Positions 11,284-25,199 are shown, numbered from the stretch's first letter. The stretch is DNA of 64,000 bases from Lagopus muta (GCF_023343835.1 NC_064433.1:138907957-138971956); one strand, 5' to 3'. Made by a program: numbers and translations. Notes: generated by a model from the sequence alone, not told the origin.

Positions 11284-11371
11284 CTCACACTTGCCTTAAA
11301 AATGCCAGTAAGCTTCTGTTAACCTTCCTGTTCTGTTAACCTCACCGGCATTGCTTTAAGGCAGGTGTGAG
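11284..11371. repeat. Long imperfect inverted repeat (hairpin)
   Basis: The left arm 11284-11309 (CTCACACTTGCCTTAAAA...) pairs with the right arm 11344-11371 (...TTTAAGGCAGGTGTGAG), with about 23 of 26 positions matching when a small bulge is allowed. The loop is about 34 nt and contains TTCTGTTAACC twice. It could be a precursor-like RNA hairpin, a tiny palindromic transposon remnant or a chance structure. It is intergenic between TNFSF13B and ABHD13. Confidence 0.6.
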
Positions 11372-14300
11372 ATGCAGTTTCTTCAGCTCCTTAAGTCACA
11401 GTATTAGTAAAGTGGGGTGCTCAGATTAGGACTGCCCATTAGGAGATGTGAGGGGGTGTTGACTCCCTCTGAACACGAGCTCTCAATAGGATTTCCATGT
11501 TGTAACAGAAGTGGAGCATTTGGATATACATAGTGGAGCAAAGTACTGTGCTAAAATAAGAGGCAGCCGTAGCTGTGCTTTTAACTAGTCTGCACTGCAC
11601 TTAACAGTGAAGATGGGTCAGAACAAAAGTCCAGAATGACTGTGCATGTCAGAATGAGCTTATGACAGAAAGGGCATTCACTCCGTGGTTAGCAGCCTGC
11701 CTCTTGAAAGCTCTGGTGCAGAAGTTTGTGCCATGTTAACTTTGGGCTTAGGATGCATGCACTGTGCTACAAATCCCTGCAGTAAAGCCTTAGGGCAACA
11801 AGTGGCCACCACAAGCTCACTTCAAAGCATCTTTTTCCAAATGATTTCCAGAAAATAAAATGCCACTGCAGTAAACTGCAGTAGTCTACTCCTGGCCATA
11901 CAACACTGGAAATAAATAGGATTAAATTTTTAAAATAAAGCTATTCTGAAAATATGGCCTATTCTACATGTGCAGTATGGCTGATTCGTGCACAGAGCAT
12001 TCCAACCATTTAGTGCCACCTTAATCCAAATAATGAGCTATGTTAAACACAGGGTAAGAGACTTTTCTAAATTTCACCAAAGAAACTTATTTAGAAATTG
12101 GATTAGCTGGTCTAAAAATTGTACTGAACCCAGACTTTTACTTTTGGGAGAAAGAGCATGAGATAGAATCATAAAAGTTGGAAAGATCTCTAAGATCATC
12201 TAGTTCAACCTTCCACCTACCACCAACCATGTTTCTTAGTACCACATTTATATGTTTCTTGAGGGTATAAGTCAAACTAAGAAGGGGAAAAAAAATAATA
12301 TTTAAAAAAAAACCCAAAATTTGACCACTGAAGATTATTAATGGTGAGGGTGTTTTGCTAGGAAATCTTTGCTAGGTTGGATCTTTAAGAAAATGAAGAC
12401 TGGCTAGACTTCTGACAGATTACAGCTGAAACAAACTCTGTAATTTCTGCAAACAGCTAAATTCTTTCATTTCCAGTACACGGAATATCTGATTAAAAGG
12501 TCAAGATGGGCCCTGCTAACCTGTAAATGTGTAAAACATCATCACTGCATCTGTGGGGAACCAAAGCAGAGATAGTGAGCAATCGCACAGGAAATTTGTG
12601 GTTGAACCAGAAACTGAACCCTTGATTTCCTGAAATCCAACACTGTACTTTAACCACAAAAAGCATCTTCTGCTTTGAGAGGGAAGAAAATCTGATAATG
12701 AAGTTTAATGTAAAAAAGAGAAGCAGATGATTTGAATAAGAAGACCTGGATTTAAAAGAAAAAAAGAAAGAAAAAAAGAAAAGAAAAAGCTTATTGAAGA
12801 AATGTAAATTTACTTAAAATTATTACTCAAATGTTTAAATACTTAAAATACTTTAAAAGAAATTTAATTAAATGTTCTGTTTCTAACAGGGAGGTTGTAC
12901 AGATACAACATAGAGATCCAGCCAATATCAGTGATCATATTAAGAGTACATTTCTTAATAGAGGTCCAATATACTTCTGAAACAGCCACAAAATAGAACT
13001 GGTCCCTATGGCTATTGCAAAAAGAGACCAACTACAGTACTTGCCATACTACAGAAGACAGGACTGAACAGATAGAGTACAGAATAAGCAAAGCGTATGC
13101 ATTTCAAGTCCTTTCTGATGACGGAGGAAAGGGTCAACTATTGCGGAGATTAGAATAAATCCTGTAGGACAGCTTTCTGCTGTTACAGTCATCTGCATTA
13201 AGATCGTTTATAGACAGCAATCTGAAACAGCATACATTATCCTTAAGGACACTTACTAAGTTCTTCCAGCTATCAGCCAGGATTTACATGTGGCTGAGTA
13301 TTTACACTCAATTAAAGCTTAGGAAACTATTGAATACATTACAAGTAGAGGATGTGTTATGCAAACGTTTTAAATCTTATCTGATATATTAACTGTTTAC
13401 AAGAAAAAAAAAAGCCATGAGATAATTTTCTGAAACAAGAATATCCTTTTGTCTTTGCAGATGTATCTCCATACATTTCAAATATGCCACGCTTGATTTA
13501 TGCCTCACCTAAGACTATTTTTCTACACACCTAAACAATTTTGATCCAAATCTGGTACGTACACTACAGAAAGCAAACATTCAACAGACTTGCAACCATC
13601 ATTACTATTTGCATGGCTATTACAGTGCTTTCAAAGAGGGTAGGAAACATAACAGAAAGGAAAAGCAATTCTTATGGGTGTCTCTTAAAATACGCAATAA
13701 AGAATAGAATAAGATCAAATATATAATTAAAAAGAAGAAAAAAACATCAAAAAAAAAAAAAAACCCTCAAAAAAAACCAAAGCACACACAATTATATACT
13801 ATAGCACCTTAACTCCTCCTCACCCGTTCCCCCCATGATGCTATAGTAATTCTTTCTTACTGCACGGAGCAAAAGGAGCTCTGTCATACAGCTGTAGCTC
13901 ACTTGTCTCGTAGCCTCAGTGGTTTGGGTAACTAGCAACACGGAGTGTATCTCCAGCTCTTTGACACTATGCAACTTGACAGATTTTACACAGATGGGCT
14001 AGAAATGCATCTGTATGGCAGCAAAGTAAACAGAGAGCCATGGCCCTTCACATGGGAATGGTTGCTATTCTGCTGATGAAATTTGTGGACGCTTAATAGA
14101 TGGAACAGGATGGGAATCCAAATATTTTCAAATCACAGCATTTCTCCATAGCTGCATCTATTTGCTACACTGTTCCTGAATCCTCAAGGACTGAAAGGGA
14201 CAATATTCTGCCTGACCTTTTACTTTGCCTTCTTGTAAATAATTACCCCACACCAGACGTAAGCATAACGCAGAACAGCTGTAGAACTTCCTTTCTTTCC

Positions 14301-15118
14301 ATCTTCAAGCAGCAAAATCTGCTTCCTAGCTGCTTGTCAAAACTAGCAGAAACATCTCTCTGGAACTTGGGCTAGAACACAGTTACTGTGTCTTTGCAGC
14401 ATAGCATTGTTCAGCTCATCACTTAAGACAAATGTCTATCCTAAGCTCACTGTTATGAGTGAAACCAAGCTCTGTAATGCATTAAAAACAAGGCTGCTCT
14501 TACTCTGCATTATTTTCAGAGGAAAGAAAACTGCCATTCTTCAAGACAGAGGAGAGTTATTCTGTCCCCACTCAAGTGGAACCATAACAAATGAATCACA
14601 CTAATGCTTTCAGCACACTTCCAGAAAATACTCAGTTTATTTTTCTTATCTACTTACAGAAAGAGAACTCTTTAAAAAGTCTAAAACTAAGACCTTGAAA
14701 AGGGTCCAGCAAAGGATTTAATGCTCATTAATGCTCATTAACAATAATGAGAAACACAATGAAAAATATTTCCTAGGCGACATGTTCAGACCAACTCTCA
14801 GCTCTCCAGATAAAAAAGAAGTCCTGAAAGGCAAAAAGTGACAGAAAGCCATGAAGGGCTACCATCACTTTTATTTACTTACTAATGCTTTGTGAAAGCA
14901 GAAATGTGACAAAGCTTAGAAATAGACAGTTAATTTATCTTCCCTCCTATTTGTAATAACTTCTCACAAATGTCACCTCGAACAACAGAGATGACTATTT
15001 CATGTGCCCTGGCAACTGAAAATGATACCCTGACCAGGCATACAAAATTACCCTGTACTCATACTGAAGACAGGTCACAAACTAGAACAAGACATCAACA
15101 GCACTTTTAATGTATCAA
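11372..15118. other. Intergenic DNA between TNFSF13B and ABHD13
   Basis: Unique-looking AT-rich sequence with no gene recognised. Holds one CR1 scrap (12164-12268), an A/G-rich low-complexity patch at about 12750-12790, A-runs at about 13750-13785 and a tandem AATGCTCATT duplication at about 14720-14740. Short open frames have no recognisable similarity. Confidence 0.6.
12164..12268 (-). mobile_element. CR1 LINE 3'-end scrap
   Basis: Starts TAGAATCATAAAAGTTGGAA and continues AAGATCATCTAGTTCAACC and CCAACCATG...AGTACCACATTTATATGTTT, matching the CR1 3' end in minus orientation. It is diverged and only about 105 bp long. Confidence 0.78.
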
Positions 15119-15124
15119 TTTATT
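15119..15124 (-). terminator. Candidate ABHD13 polyadenylation signal
   Basis: AATAAA on the minus strand with a downstream GT-rich element. Assignment to ABHD13 is inferred from strand and position. Confidence 0.4.
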
Positions 15125-18100
15125 GCATATGTCAGTACATAAAAATAGAAAAGTGGTTTTTGTAAAATTAATTTTATTGTAAAAACCAGACTAGAATGAG
15201 AATGTAAAACTTTGCCACAATTAGCACATATACAATAACATTTATGCTTCATCTACAAAACTTAAGAATATTTTATTATGACATTTTTCCATTAACTATA
15301 CACTAAAGAAAAATCAAATAAGAGAGCTTGAATCATTCATTCAAATGACTATTCCTGAATTCATAACACGAGTGTTGTTTAGAACTTGAATATGCTTTCT
15401 CTATCTACACTTCTGCAGGATTCTACTCTGTATTACACAAGCAGGATGGCACTGTAAATTATTCTCAGTGGGATACACCAGGCTGATCCCACCAGTGCAG
15501 GAGGCACTGCTTTTGCATTTGACAGATGTATCCTTAGGAAAATCACTTGTTATTAACAAAATAAAAATATGCCTTTCAATAATTAAATTATGGAATAGAA
15601 ATGGAGGTACGTCTGCATCTTTTTGCTAATAGGAGAACATACCTTGGTATTCAGCCTTGTATACTTCACTAGGAACATTCAAGGTGACACAAATGATTAG
15701 CTAAGAGATGCTGATATGCATATTCTATATAAATAGTTAAGCCATTTGCCCTTCATCTGAGAGATTGTCCATAACCTACCAAATGCATTTGTGCTATATT
15801 TCTTATTTTACCTGAGAAATGGACATGAGGGCAGTTTTATCAGTTTACCTTTTTCTTTCATTCCCATCTCAAACCGTAGCTTATCTCTGCATTTCACAGT
15901 TCAGAAGCAAATACCAGGAATGTAAACTTGGGTCAGCAGGAAGCCTCAAGTATTTCAACTAATTAATACCAAACACACAAGGTCTTGTACTAGATGATTC
16001 CTTACATGGACTCTACAGCTATAGCTGTTCAGCTCCATCACTCCACCATTCCTCCTCCACCCCTGGACTTTTTTTTTTACTTTTTTTTTTTTTTTTTTTT
16101 AAACAAAGTTCCTCTTATAAAAGGGACAATTCCTTTAATGAACATATTCAATGTGAAAGGCTTTCTTACAAATCTGTGAAAATAAATCAACTTCCTCTTC
16201 TCAAACTAGAAACATATATATACACATACAACAATCACTTGGGAAACATTTATACACAAATGGAGAACTGGTATGGGAAAACATATAATGGAATTAAGTG
16301 CAATAAATGCAATAGTATCTTAAGAATTTTTGGCAATATGAAATTATTACTATGATTCTTGCAATGTACTGTCTGAAAATGGCTTTCCACAGAAGACGAC
16401 CATGAGTTGCCATCATACAGACCACAAAACAAAGCAAGTCCTGTTTTGTCAAGCTACAAGATTCTTCTTTCTTTTCCCTCAGATCATATTTACAGCATTC
16501 GAATATTTGCATAACTACTTTCTTCCTGTCTTCTTTCAGTGGCTTTCATAGCCAATGCAATGTAAAACAGAATGATAATAGGCATTCATCTGCACGTGGA
16601 TGTGTCCGATGTATTAAGCCCATTTTTGCTTCTTCCTCATATGGAAAGTGGAATACATTAAGTATGCATATATGATGACTGCATCTTCTCGGTATTTGTA
16701 AAACCAGATATCTTTATGTCCTGCAGACACTATGGTGAAAAGATATGGCTTGATAATAAAAAGTAAGGTTTAAATGCAGTGCACTATGAACAGCTCCTCT
16801 TTACTATAACCCAAGGCCACACAATTGACATTGACGTTAACCGTGGGCCCAAACGAGAATATCCATCTGTATGGAAATGCCACATAATCCAGAAGGCTGG
16901 AAGGGAACTGGAGGTGTTTTGGGTTGATGTTTTTGCCTGCCTATTTGATCTGTGCAAAGTGGAATAGAATCTTTACTTAGGAAATTCACATATAATGACA
17001 AATACAATAGTGTTTAATGGCAAGCTATGACAACTTTTGAAACAACTATTTATCTGTATTTAGTCTTCCAGTAATTTTTTTCTTTTCTTTTGGCTTTATC
17101 ACTTGTTTTCAGAAGAAAGCAGTACACATCCACTTATTTTTCTTTCTCCCTTATCCCTCCACCTTAATTCAAAAGTATTATGAAATAACTGAAGCAATAT
17201 ATTATGGGTGACAGAAGAACCAGCGTTGTTTTTTAAAACATCACAAAAAGAGAATGCTCCTCAGTCCTCCCAAATCAAATGGCACCAAAATCTTTTCTCC
17301 AAAAATCTCTGAAAAAAAAAGACCATTGTACATTTGAGGACATGGTTTGTCAAGTTCTAAGCTATACTTGGTCTACAATGATTTTAAGTCTTCAGGTTCA
17401 AAAGTGTCTACACCTTCTTCAACCATTTCTGAACGGACCTTAGTAATAGAATGACAAAATATACTTACCAGAGTTAGAAGCAAATTCTGGTATGTATGCT
17501 TGTTTAAAAAAGAAAAAAAAAAAAATAGAAAGGGTGATATTGAAGTGCTTATAATAAAATAAGTATCATTATCTGTAATCTTGACAACATGCATGTCCAC
17601 ATAATATCTAATTCCATGTAAAAAATTGGAGGCATAACTACTGAAGTACTAGTTCAGGAAAGCAGTTTTATTCAACAAAAGAACTTATGCTCAAGCTTAA
17701 AATATTCTGATGCTTTTCTGAATCACAGCATCACGGTGAAAAAATAATCTTATTTAAAAATTTCAACCTCAAGGGAAATTGTACAGGTTTGGTGTTGGTG
17801 GAAGACTTTTCCACAGCTCTTCCCATAAAAATTTCTTGAAGAGGCAAACTCTCAGCTGCAGCAAATGGGCAATTCAATCTATAGAATAATTTACACAACA
17901 CACCCCATTAAACTAAACTAATACCATGCAAGTTTGGAAAGATTACTTGGATAAAGCCAAAACCCAACATCCAGTCAGAATCAGGCTCATTCAGAGCATT
18001 GCTGGCTCTGATATGATGAGATATGATCCTAAAAAATTCCAGTATAACTAAAGAAAACTCAGTTCTACTGCCTATGCATAGGCTACTTTCACACCATGTG

Positions 18101-18642
18101 ACAGAAGTGCAAAAAAAATTAAATTTGTTTTGTAAGCAAGAGAGTATTAATGTTCTCCAACTAATCTTATAGCTGCTAACGTGCTGCTCATTTTTATTAC
18201 TCTTACTGTAATGCCAGTCTATGTTACTCCCCAACTGTAATCACTGGTATTTATTTAGATTTATTTATACCTCCCAAAGAAACAAAGGGCACGGATATTT
18301 AAAACCAAACACAAATAGGTAACTTGCGTGATGCTCCCTTCCATCACACTGACCACTCCGCCTTAGGAAATCCTACCTCAGGTATATGGGCTGACAACAT
18401 CAACACTAACTTGCAGGCAAACAGATGAGAGATTTAGTTGGACAGGACCTTTAGAAGTCAAATCACACTGCTCTCTTTTTGAGTGTTACCTCTATCTTTT
18501 ACAAAGAAACCGCCTGGGCAAAATCCACCAGCCATCATGTTCAGCCACTTACAACTTTATAATAAAAAGTGGGCCATACTATAATACAAACAGGAAATTG
18601 AAAACAGGGAAAATGTCATTTCCTCTTCAATTGCAGTTTGAA

Positions 18643-18666
18643 ATATATATATATATGTGTGTGTGT
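18643..18666. repeat. (AT)n(GT)n microsatellite
   Basis: Seven AT units run directly into about five GT units, in the probable ABHD13 3' UTR. Confidence 0.85.
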
Positions 18667-19238
18667 ATGTATAACTGTTTTAAAAAAAATAATGAAGGAT
18701 GGTATACCTGTAAGTATACACTATCATTAATGTTATTGTACATTATTTAGCACATTAAAAGACTTCCCACCTTGCATAATATAAAATTTCAAGGAATAAA
18801 ACTATCTCATGCATGGCACAATTTAAATAAACTCAAGAAGAAACAACAAATCATTGAGCTAACCATGACTGTCCATAAAGCTCACACATACAGCAGTGAA
18901 GCCTCCCATTGTTCTAAACTAACATGTTCTGTACTATTCTTGTAGCAAGTTTTTTTTTTTTTTTTCTTTTAATAGCAACTGTTGTACATATCAAACAAAT
19001 GGAGTATTTGGACAGATATCAAAAAAGTATGAGAAAGACATAAAATGGTTCATTTACAATGCTGCAAATGTAAAAGTTATCTGGAACATCTTAATAAAGC
19101 ATCAGACCTTTCAAAGTTTAATTTCACTCTTCAGGCAAGTACAGACATGACATACATTTAAAAATGGGCATTCTTTTACCACTTCTCACAAACCAAGACA
19201 CAGTGCAGGTATAGCCCTACACCAAAGAAGAATATCAG

Positions 19239-20252
19239 TTATATTATTGTTACATTAGATGATGTTTTTGCCATTTCTTCAGAGGAATGACTCTTTATTA
19301 CATCTTTGATGAACTGTTCGAGTGCAGTGAAATATCCCTGGCACTGCCAAGTGTCATTATGAGTTCCATCAGGAAAAATTGCCAATCTCTTAGTCCGAGC
19401 TGGGGATAATTCATAAAGTTGCTTCATCATAACTGGTGGAATTAACTGGTCAGACAACCCAGAGATGAAGAGCGAAGGCATTCTGCACTGAGAGATTTTT
19501 CTGTAGGACAAAAACTTATTTTTGTAGCACCATAAAGGAAGGTATCTCATTGGAAAGAAAGAAAACAAAGTGCTGGCCATGTGTGGGATGCTAAGAAAGG
19601 TGTTCTCAACCATGATGGCAGATATCCTATGGGAATTTTCAGATGCTAAATGAATAGCTACTGCTCCCCCTAAGGAACGGCCAAAGAGAAAAATTTTTGT
19701 TTTATCAAGATCAGACCGAGTCATCACATAGTCTAACACAGCCTCAGAATCTATGTACAGGCCTTCTTCACTTGCTTCTCCTTCACTTTTTCCATACCCT
19801 CTATAATCAACTAGGATTAAGTTTACTTTCAGGTTTACTAGCATTAACAAAGCATTTGGCAACCTGTGGCCAATGTTGCCTGCATTCCCATGAAAGTAAA
19901 TGATGGTTGGAGAATATGCTGCATTGTCCCCCGTGTATCTCAGCAGAATAAGATTGAGAAGAACTCCATCTTTGGTTTTGATGAAGATGTTTTCATGTGG
20001 TATACCAGTAGGCATAGGAACATAAAGGCGTGATGAAGAGGGCTGTTCAGGAAAGTAAAGCAGCATATCCTGGAATTTATATAATATACCTGCTATTGAC
20101 ACAAATATTAGTAAGAGTAGTATGATGCCTCCATACAAGTGGAAAGTTACTATCAAAGGTAAAAGAGAAATACGGCAGAGACCCCAAGACCAGGAAGCCA
20201 AAGCTAGTAGCCATCTTTCAACAAAGGTCCAAAGCATCCGTGACTTTTCCAT
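19239..20252 (-). CDS. ABHD13: ABHD13, alpha/beta-hydrolase domain protein 13
   Basis: 337 codons in one uninterrupted exon, the same length as the mammalian protein. It is a membrane-anchored member of the alpha/beta-hydrolase superfamily whose natural substrate is not established. A hydrophobic segment at residues about 36-57 is a probable signal anchor (type II topology). Domain landmarks in order: [12 protein letters not shown] (119-130, oxyanion-loop HGN), [11 protein letters not shown] (148-158), nucleophile elbow GRSLGG with S193, acid D268 in GLSDQLIP, and base H298 in GTHNDTW; these are the Ser-Asp-His triad. The start is ATG at 20252, and a 3' splice site 35 nt upstream (TTTTTTATAG at about 20288) separates it from a non-coding first exon. 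It lies head to head with LIG4, about 5.9 kb between start codons. Confidence 0.97.
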   Translation of the reverse strand: MEKSRMLWTFVERWLLALASWSWGLCRISLLPLIVTFHLYGGIILLLLIFVSIAGILYKFQDMLLYFPEQPSSSRLYVPMPTGIPHENIFIKTKDGVLLNLILLRYTGDNAAYSPTIIYFHGNAGNIGHRLPNALLMLVNLKVNLILVDYRGYGKSEGEASEEGLYIDSEAVLDYVMTRSDLDKTKIFLFGRSLGGAVAIHLASENSHRISAIMVENTFLSIPHMASTLFSFFPMRYLPLWCYKNKFLSYRKISQCRMPSLFISGLSDQLIPPVMMKQLYELSPARTKRLAIFPDGTHNDTWQCQGYFTALEQFIKDVIKSHSSEEMAKTSSNVTII

Positions 20253-20286
20253 TGTAGTAGTCAGTGATCTTCTACTTCAAGTAAAT

Positions 20287-20297
20287 CCTATAAAAAA
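20287..20297 (-). other. ABHD13: Splice acceptor before the ABHD13 coding exon
   Basis: On the minus strand TTTTTTATAG|GATTTACTTG places a 3' splice site 35 nt upstream of the ATG, consistent with a non-coding first exon in the CpG island. The matching donor was not firmly located; GTGAGG at 25479-25474 (minus) is a weak candidate. Confidence 0.55.
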
Positions 20298-23200
20298 TCC
20301 AAAGAGAAATATAAATATAAGAGAAAAAAGAATCTCTTTAAATCTTCTGGAAATATGAATGCCTTGTTGTACATCATTACACAAAAGCATAAACATTATA
20401 CTTGATGGGAAAACCCCTTCCAATTTTTGGAAAACATTCAGATCTGAGTAACAAGTAGAAAAGCAAACATAAGGAAAAGGCTTTAAAATAATCCTAAATC
20501 CCAATTACAGAATTTTAACAGGCAGTATCTAACAGTAGCACTAAAAATTAATTTACTGGAATCTCAACCTGCATTTTCCTTCATTTATCCCTGCTGTCCA
20601 CAACACAAAACATACACATTGGTTTGTCGAAAGTTCTTGTAAGTAATTCTAGAATCCAGGGAACACAAACAAAAATAGCTCTTCTTTCTACACTGCTACT
20701 GATTAAGTAATGTTAAGAGGAACATTTAGTAAGCCTATGTACTTCACTCTGCAACCAATCAAGGCTAACAGCACACACGTAGGGACAGCTATTGTTTAGT
20801 TGTTGTAATCACAGTTGATCAAGGTTGTGCAACACATCAACCTATCAGAAGAAAGAAACTCCATTACAGCAAGATACCACATAGTGCTTACATTTGTAAC
20901 ACATTTTGCTGGTTTTTTTTCTTAGTTCTGATTTATAATGACAGCTGTATGCTCTCAGGTCTGTAAGCCATACTGAATCTGTAGCTAAATGGCACGATTG
21001 TGATCATACAAGACCACTGAGAACAGTAGCTACCTATGTTATGCTACCCTGATCGATGAAAAGCACAACTGTTGGTAAGTCCAAAAAGAAAAGACACATC
21101 ATAAACATACAATGCATAAGATGACAGTGACGTCCTAAAATAAAGGATTAAATTCTCTGGATCAGGCTGAAAAAAGGTCACCTCTAGAAGCCACTCCCCA
21201 GATAAGCATGCAGAAAGTCCAGGAAAAACTGCCATCTTTTATGCAAATTATTACAAGTAAATCAGAAACAAATCTGTTACACCTTAATATTTGCACATTT
21301 ATCAAGTGCAATGTGAAAGAGTTTTTACACATTCTATCTACTCCAAACGTGCAGCAGTGAAGAAATAAGAAATAGCTTAGAGAACAACTATTCCAACTCA
21401 GTTTTCTTATATTATTTATGAATTCATATTCAGTATCCACATTCATGTATGCACAGATGTTGCCTGAAAACGGACAATTTAGGACAGAGGATATTAGGTA
21501 TTTCCATTTCTAACAGAACTTTCTTTTGTCATAGGTAAGCTCAGAAAACATGGGTTACATGAATGGACAGTAAGGTGGATTAAGAACTGGTTGACTGGAG
21601 CTCAGTGCTGTGATCAGTGGCACTGAGTCTGGCTGGAGGCCTGTAGCTGTTGGTGTCCCCCAGGAATCTGTTGCATTCAACTTATTCATCAAGGCACATG
21701 AAAGCAGAGAGCACACCCTCATCAAGTTTGCTGATACCAAATTGGTTGAAGAGGCAGATACACCACAGAACTGCACTGCCATTCAGAGAGACCTGAATAA
21801 GATGGAAAGTTGAGGGAAGAAGATCATCATGGTATTCAATTAAGGGCAAAAGCTGGATCCTATACATTGAGAGGAGGAACCCGTGTACTGGTACAGGCTG
21901 GAGGCTGACCTAGTGGAATGCAGCTCTGCAGAGAAGGACCTGGGAGTCCTGGTGGACAGCAGGCTGATCATGAGCCAGCAGTGTGTCTCTGTGTTCAAGG
22001 CCAATGAGATCCTGGGGTTCATTAGAAAGAGTGTTGCCAGCAGGCTGAGGGAGGTTCTCTTTTCCCTCTACTCAGCCCTGGTGAGGCCACAACTGGAGTA
22101 TTGTGTGCAATTCTGGGCTCCCCAGTAAAGGCATGGAGCCCCAGCAAGTCCAGAAGAGGGCTACAAAACTGATTAAAGGGCTAGAGTGTCTCTCCTACAA
22201 GGAAAGGCTGAGTGAACAAGGCCTGTTTTGCTCAGAGAAGACTGAGAGGGGATCTTATTAATGTGTACAAATATCTTAAGAGAGGATATCAACAGAATGA
22301 GTATAGGGTATTTTCCGTGGTGCCTGACAACATGACAAGAGGCAATGGACTCAAACTGAAACACAGGAAGTTCCAACTGCATATGAGGAAAAACTTATTT
22401 ACTTTGAAAGAGACAGAGCATTGGGATGGGCTGTCCACAGAGTTTATGGCATCTGCTACTCTGGAGATATTCAAAACCTGCCTGGATGTGATCTCCTGAA
22501 CAATATGTTCTAGGTGACCCTGCTTGGTGCACTGGGGATAGACTAGATGATCCCAAATGGTTCTTTGCAACTTTGACCATTCTGTGATTCTCTAAGTGGA
22601 CAAACATTTCCTACATTGAATTAGAAGACCAAAATTAGTAGCACTGGTAACAACACAATAAAAACACTCCTCCTACACCTCCTATTCAATTTTGCTTCCT
22701 TATGAAAGAAAATAGGGCCCAAAAAAGCTTTCTCAACAAGATGTGCCCAAAAGACGAATAAAAATGACTGATAAAATGGTCAAAAATGTTACATAAGACA
22801 ATAAGATATTTTGTAGATGGCTATTCCATGTACACTAAGGATTGATATTAGGAAGTAGGTAAGTTATAAAACCAGCTGTGAGTATGTTAGCTTCATTTCT
22901 GCATAGCTTCATGTTTTTATTTCAATAAGGTAATTCTACCAAGGTGCTAAACTACTGAAATACTGCTGCTATACTTTGCTACTGGAGTAGAAAATACAAT
23001 GTGCCCAGTAACTAGAACTCAATGTAATTCTGTACTACCGAAGTGCTATTACACTTCATCCAACAAATCAACTATTACATTATTAAAATATGTATATGAT
23101 ACAACACGATTTCATAAATCAAGCCTTGATACCAGAAACCAAGTTCAGCAAATACTAGAAGCATACACTCAAAATATGTAACCTACCTTTAGACTTTCTT

Positions 23201-25199
23201 CAGACTATACAAACAAAGCTCTACTGCTCTTTTCTGAGTCACGATTACGATTAGAATTTTGTTTATCATCTAATTGATTCAAATTTCCTCCCATCTTTCT
23301 GATAAGGCTATATAAGAAAAGTCAGCTTTTGCGAAAGCTTTTTTTGATTATGCTTGTAATCTTAAGGAACAAGCAGAAAACAGCCTTAAAATACTAAGTT
23401 CTTCTTAGGTAAAGTTTTCTGCTGTAGAACAGAAATGTGGCACAAGTTAACATTAAGAACTATCTGAAATTAAGACATAGCCAGAAGGCTGCTGTGCTTC
23501 AAACAGTGCATCTTGTTTAAAGACCAGTAAGGACCAGTTCGGTTTAGAAAGCTGCAAATTGTATTGCATCTGAAAACATAAGTGAAATTTGGCAGCCCTG
23601 AGTTGCTGTCTTATCTACCTGCCTTCACAGCTGAATCAATTGTTCAGGAATTATTGCCACTGACAGACTTCTGTGTTTCATCAGATAAGCTACACGCTTC
23701 ATACTTAACTAACTACCCAGAGCATAAATCAATCGTAATAATAAAAACTGTGAGAAAAAATTGTCTTTATGAGCAAAATGTTTAAATGGTATTCTGCTGT
23801 GCTCTAAAGCAAGTCTTAAATGGTTAATATCATTATCAACTAAGTCCATAAGAACTTTTGAGCAATTATTCACCCATTTTGAACAGCAGATGAAACTGTT
23901 CTTGTATTTGCCACAGACTTAGTCAAATTTGTGGTCTTTTCCTATGTTTTTGCTACTGAAAAAGCTATTTTACACGCTAATTACATTATAAAACATTTAC
24001 CTTTGGATGTGACGATTTTCCGTGCTTCATCTCTGCCTGAAAGACAATTTCATTTGGGAACTTTGAGTACAATTGTTTTTTGCGTTACACACAATCAATG
24101 TTTTTAATTGTTTATTTGAAGTAAGCTTCAGGAGTACTGACAGCCAGTACTCTTAGAAGTTATGCACCTGACTCACTGATGAAGCCAAACATACCATACT
24201 CAAGCTTTTGCATGAAAGAGCTGATAAAGTTGAAAACATCATTTTATAATGTAGTTTGAGAAACACTCTGAAATGTCTCTGACTACATAATTATATAGCA
24301 TAAAGTATGTACAGTATATAATAATAAAGTCATAGTAGATCTACAGTGCCTCCAAAACTTACTCTTCAGTCAGAATATGAACACAAAGTTAGAGTTAAGA
24401 ACAGCAGCATATCTGATCTCTTTAAAGAGCTTCAAAAAAGTTAAATTTTAACAATCACTGCAGCACTTAGGATTTCTTTGTGGCTTTGAAAAAGAGGCTT
24501 TTTTTCAGAATACAGAGAGAAATCTGAAGATACCTGTTCTATCATACTATAATTTCTTCCTCTACGCTCCACCTCCTCCAGACAAGTTTTACACAAGTTT
24601 AACATTTACTCACAGTCCTTCCAAAGGCTTCCGTAAGTAGAAATATTGAGTCCTCAACTATCAAAATACAGATCCAGAGAAAGAACTAGTCCAGAAAAAA
24701 AGACCTACAAGAAGTTTAACAGCGATGGGAAAACTGCACACTCTTGGTTCTAAAAATCTTATCGATGAACTCTCTCAGAAACAAAGCAGCTACTCCTACG
24801 TGAGCCAAAAGTGGAGCATGCACAATACAGCATCAGACACTTAAGGGCTGTTTTCTGGAACCAGAAAGCCACTTTTCCTACTAGAGCACACTTCCATAGC
24901 TCTGCATGAAGCTGTGCATGCTCATGATTGAAAATGTTATTTTCTTAATCTCCATTATGCTCTTCGCTCATGCACAACTGACAAATCCTCATGATTCTTA
25001 CAAGTATATCCCAAATTATGATGGCACTGTGTTAAGGAAACAAGAGCAACAGCAAAAACTAGGGCTGTTACTGTCGTAGAGCCTTGGCATTCTAGTGAGT
25101 ACGGACTCTTAAAACATACTACTTCCATTTTTACAGCCTGCTCAGTCTTTTCCATCTATTCCCGTGACACGCTAAGGAGAAAGAAGCCGTCATCTCTTG
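20298..25199 (-). other. ABHD13: Probable ABHD13 5' intron
   Basis: Sequence between the acceptor before the coding exon and the CpG island. Holds a 1 kb CR1 copy (21545-22595), otherwise unique AT-rich DNA with no recognised coding sequence. Confidence 0.6.
21545..22595 (+). mobile_element. CR1 LINE fragment with decayed ORF2 C-terminus
   Basis: About 1.05 kb of CR1 reaching the 3' end (ATTCTGTGATTCT at 22579-22592). Pieces of the reverse-transcriptase-side C-terminal region are readable in scattered frames, such as [35 protein letters not shown] and FSVVPDNMTRGNGLKLKHRK. Stops and frameshifts break it, including after 22128, so it is a dead 5'-truncated copy. It lies in the probable ABHD13 intron, antisense to that gene. 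Confidence 0.95.

Larger units (their letters stand above)
15119..19238 (-). other. ABHD13: Probable long 3' UTR of ABHD13
   Basis: On the minus strand, AATAAA at 15124-15119 is followed by a GT/T-rich stretch (TTGATGTCTTGTTC...), a good cleavage context about 4.1 kb past the ABHD13 stop. A second AATAAA lies at 15180-15175. The interval has no gene and no CR1 copy, as expected of a UTR, and contains T runs near 16070-16100 and 18952-18966 and an AT/GT microsatellite at 18643-18666. A shorter UTR using other AATAAA motifs (for example near 18250) is possible. Confidence 0.45.

Noticed and set aside
15465-15500. Short inverted repeat GTGGGAT...ATCCCAC
   Set aside because: Only a 7-bp stem with a 13-nt loop; expected by chance in 64 kb.
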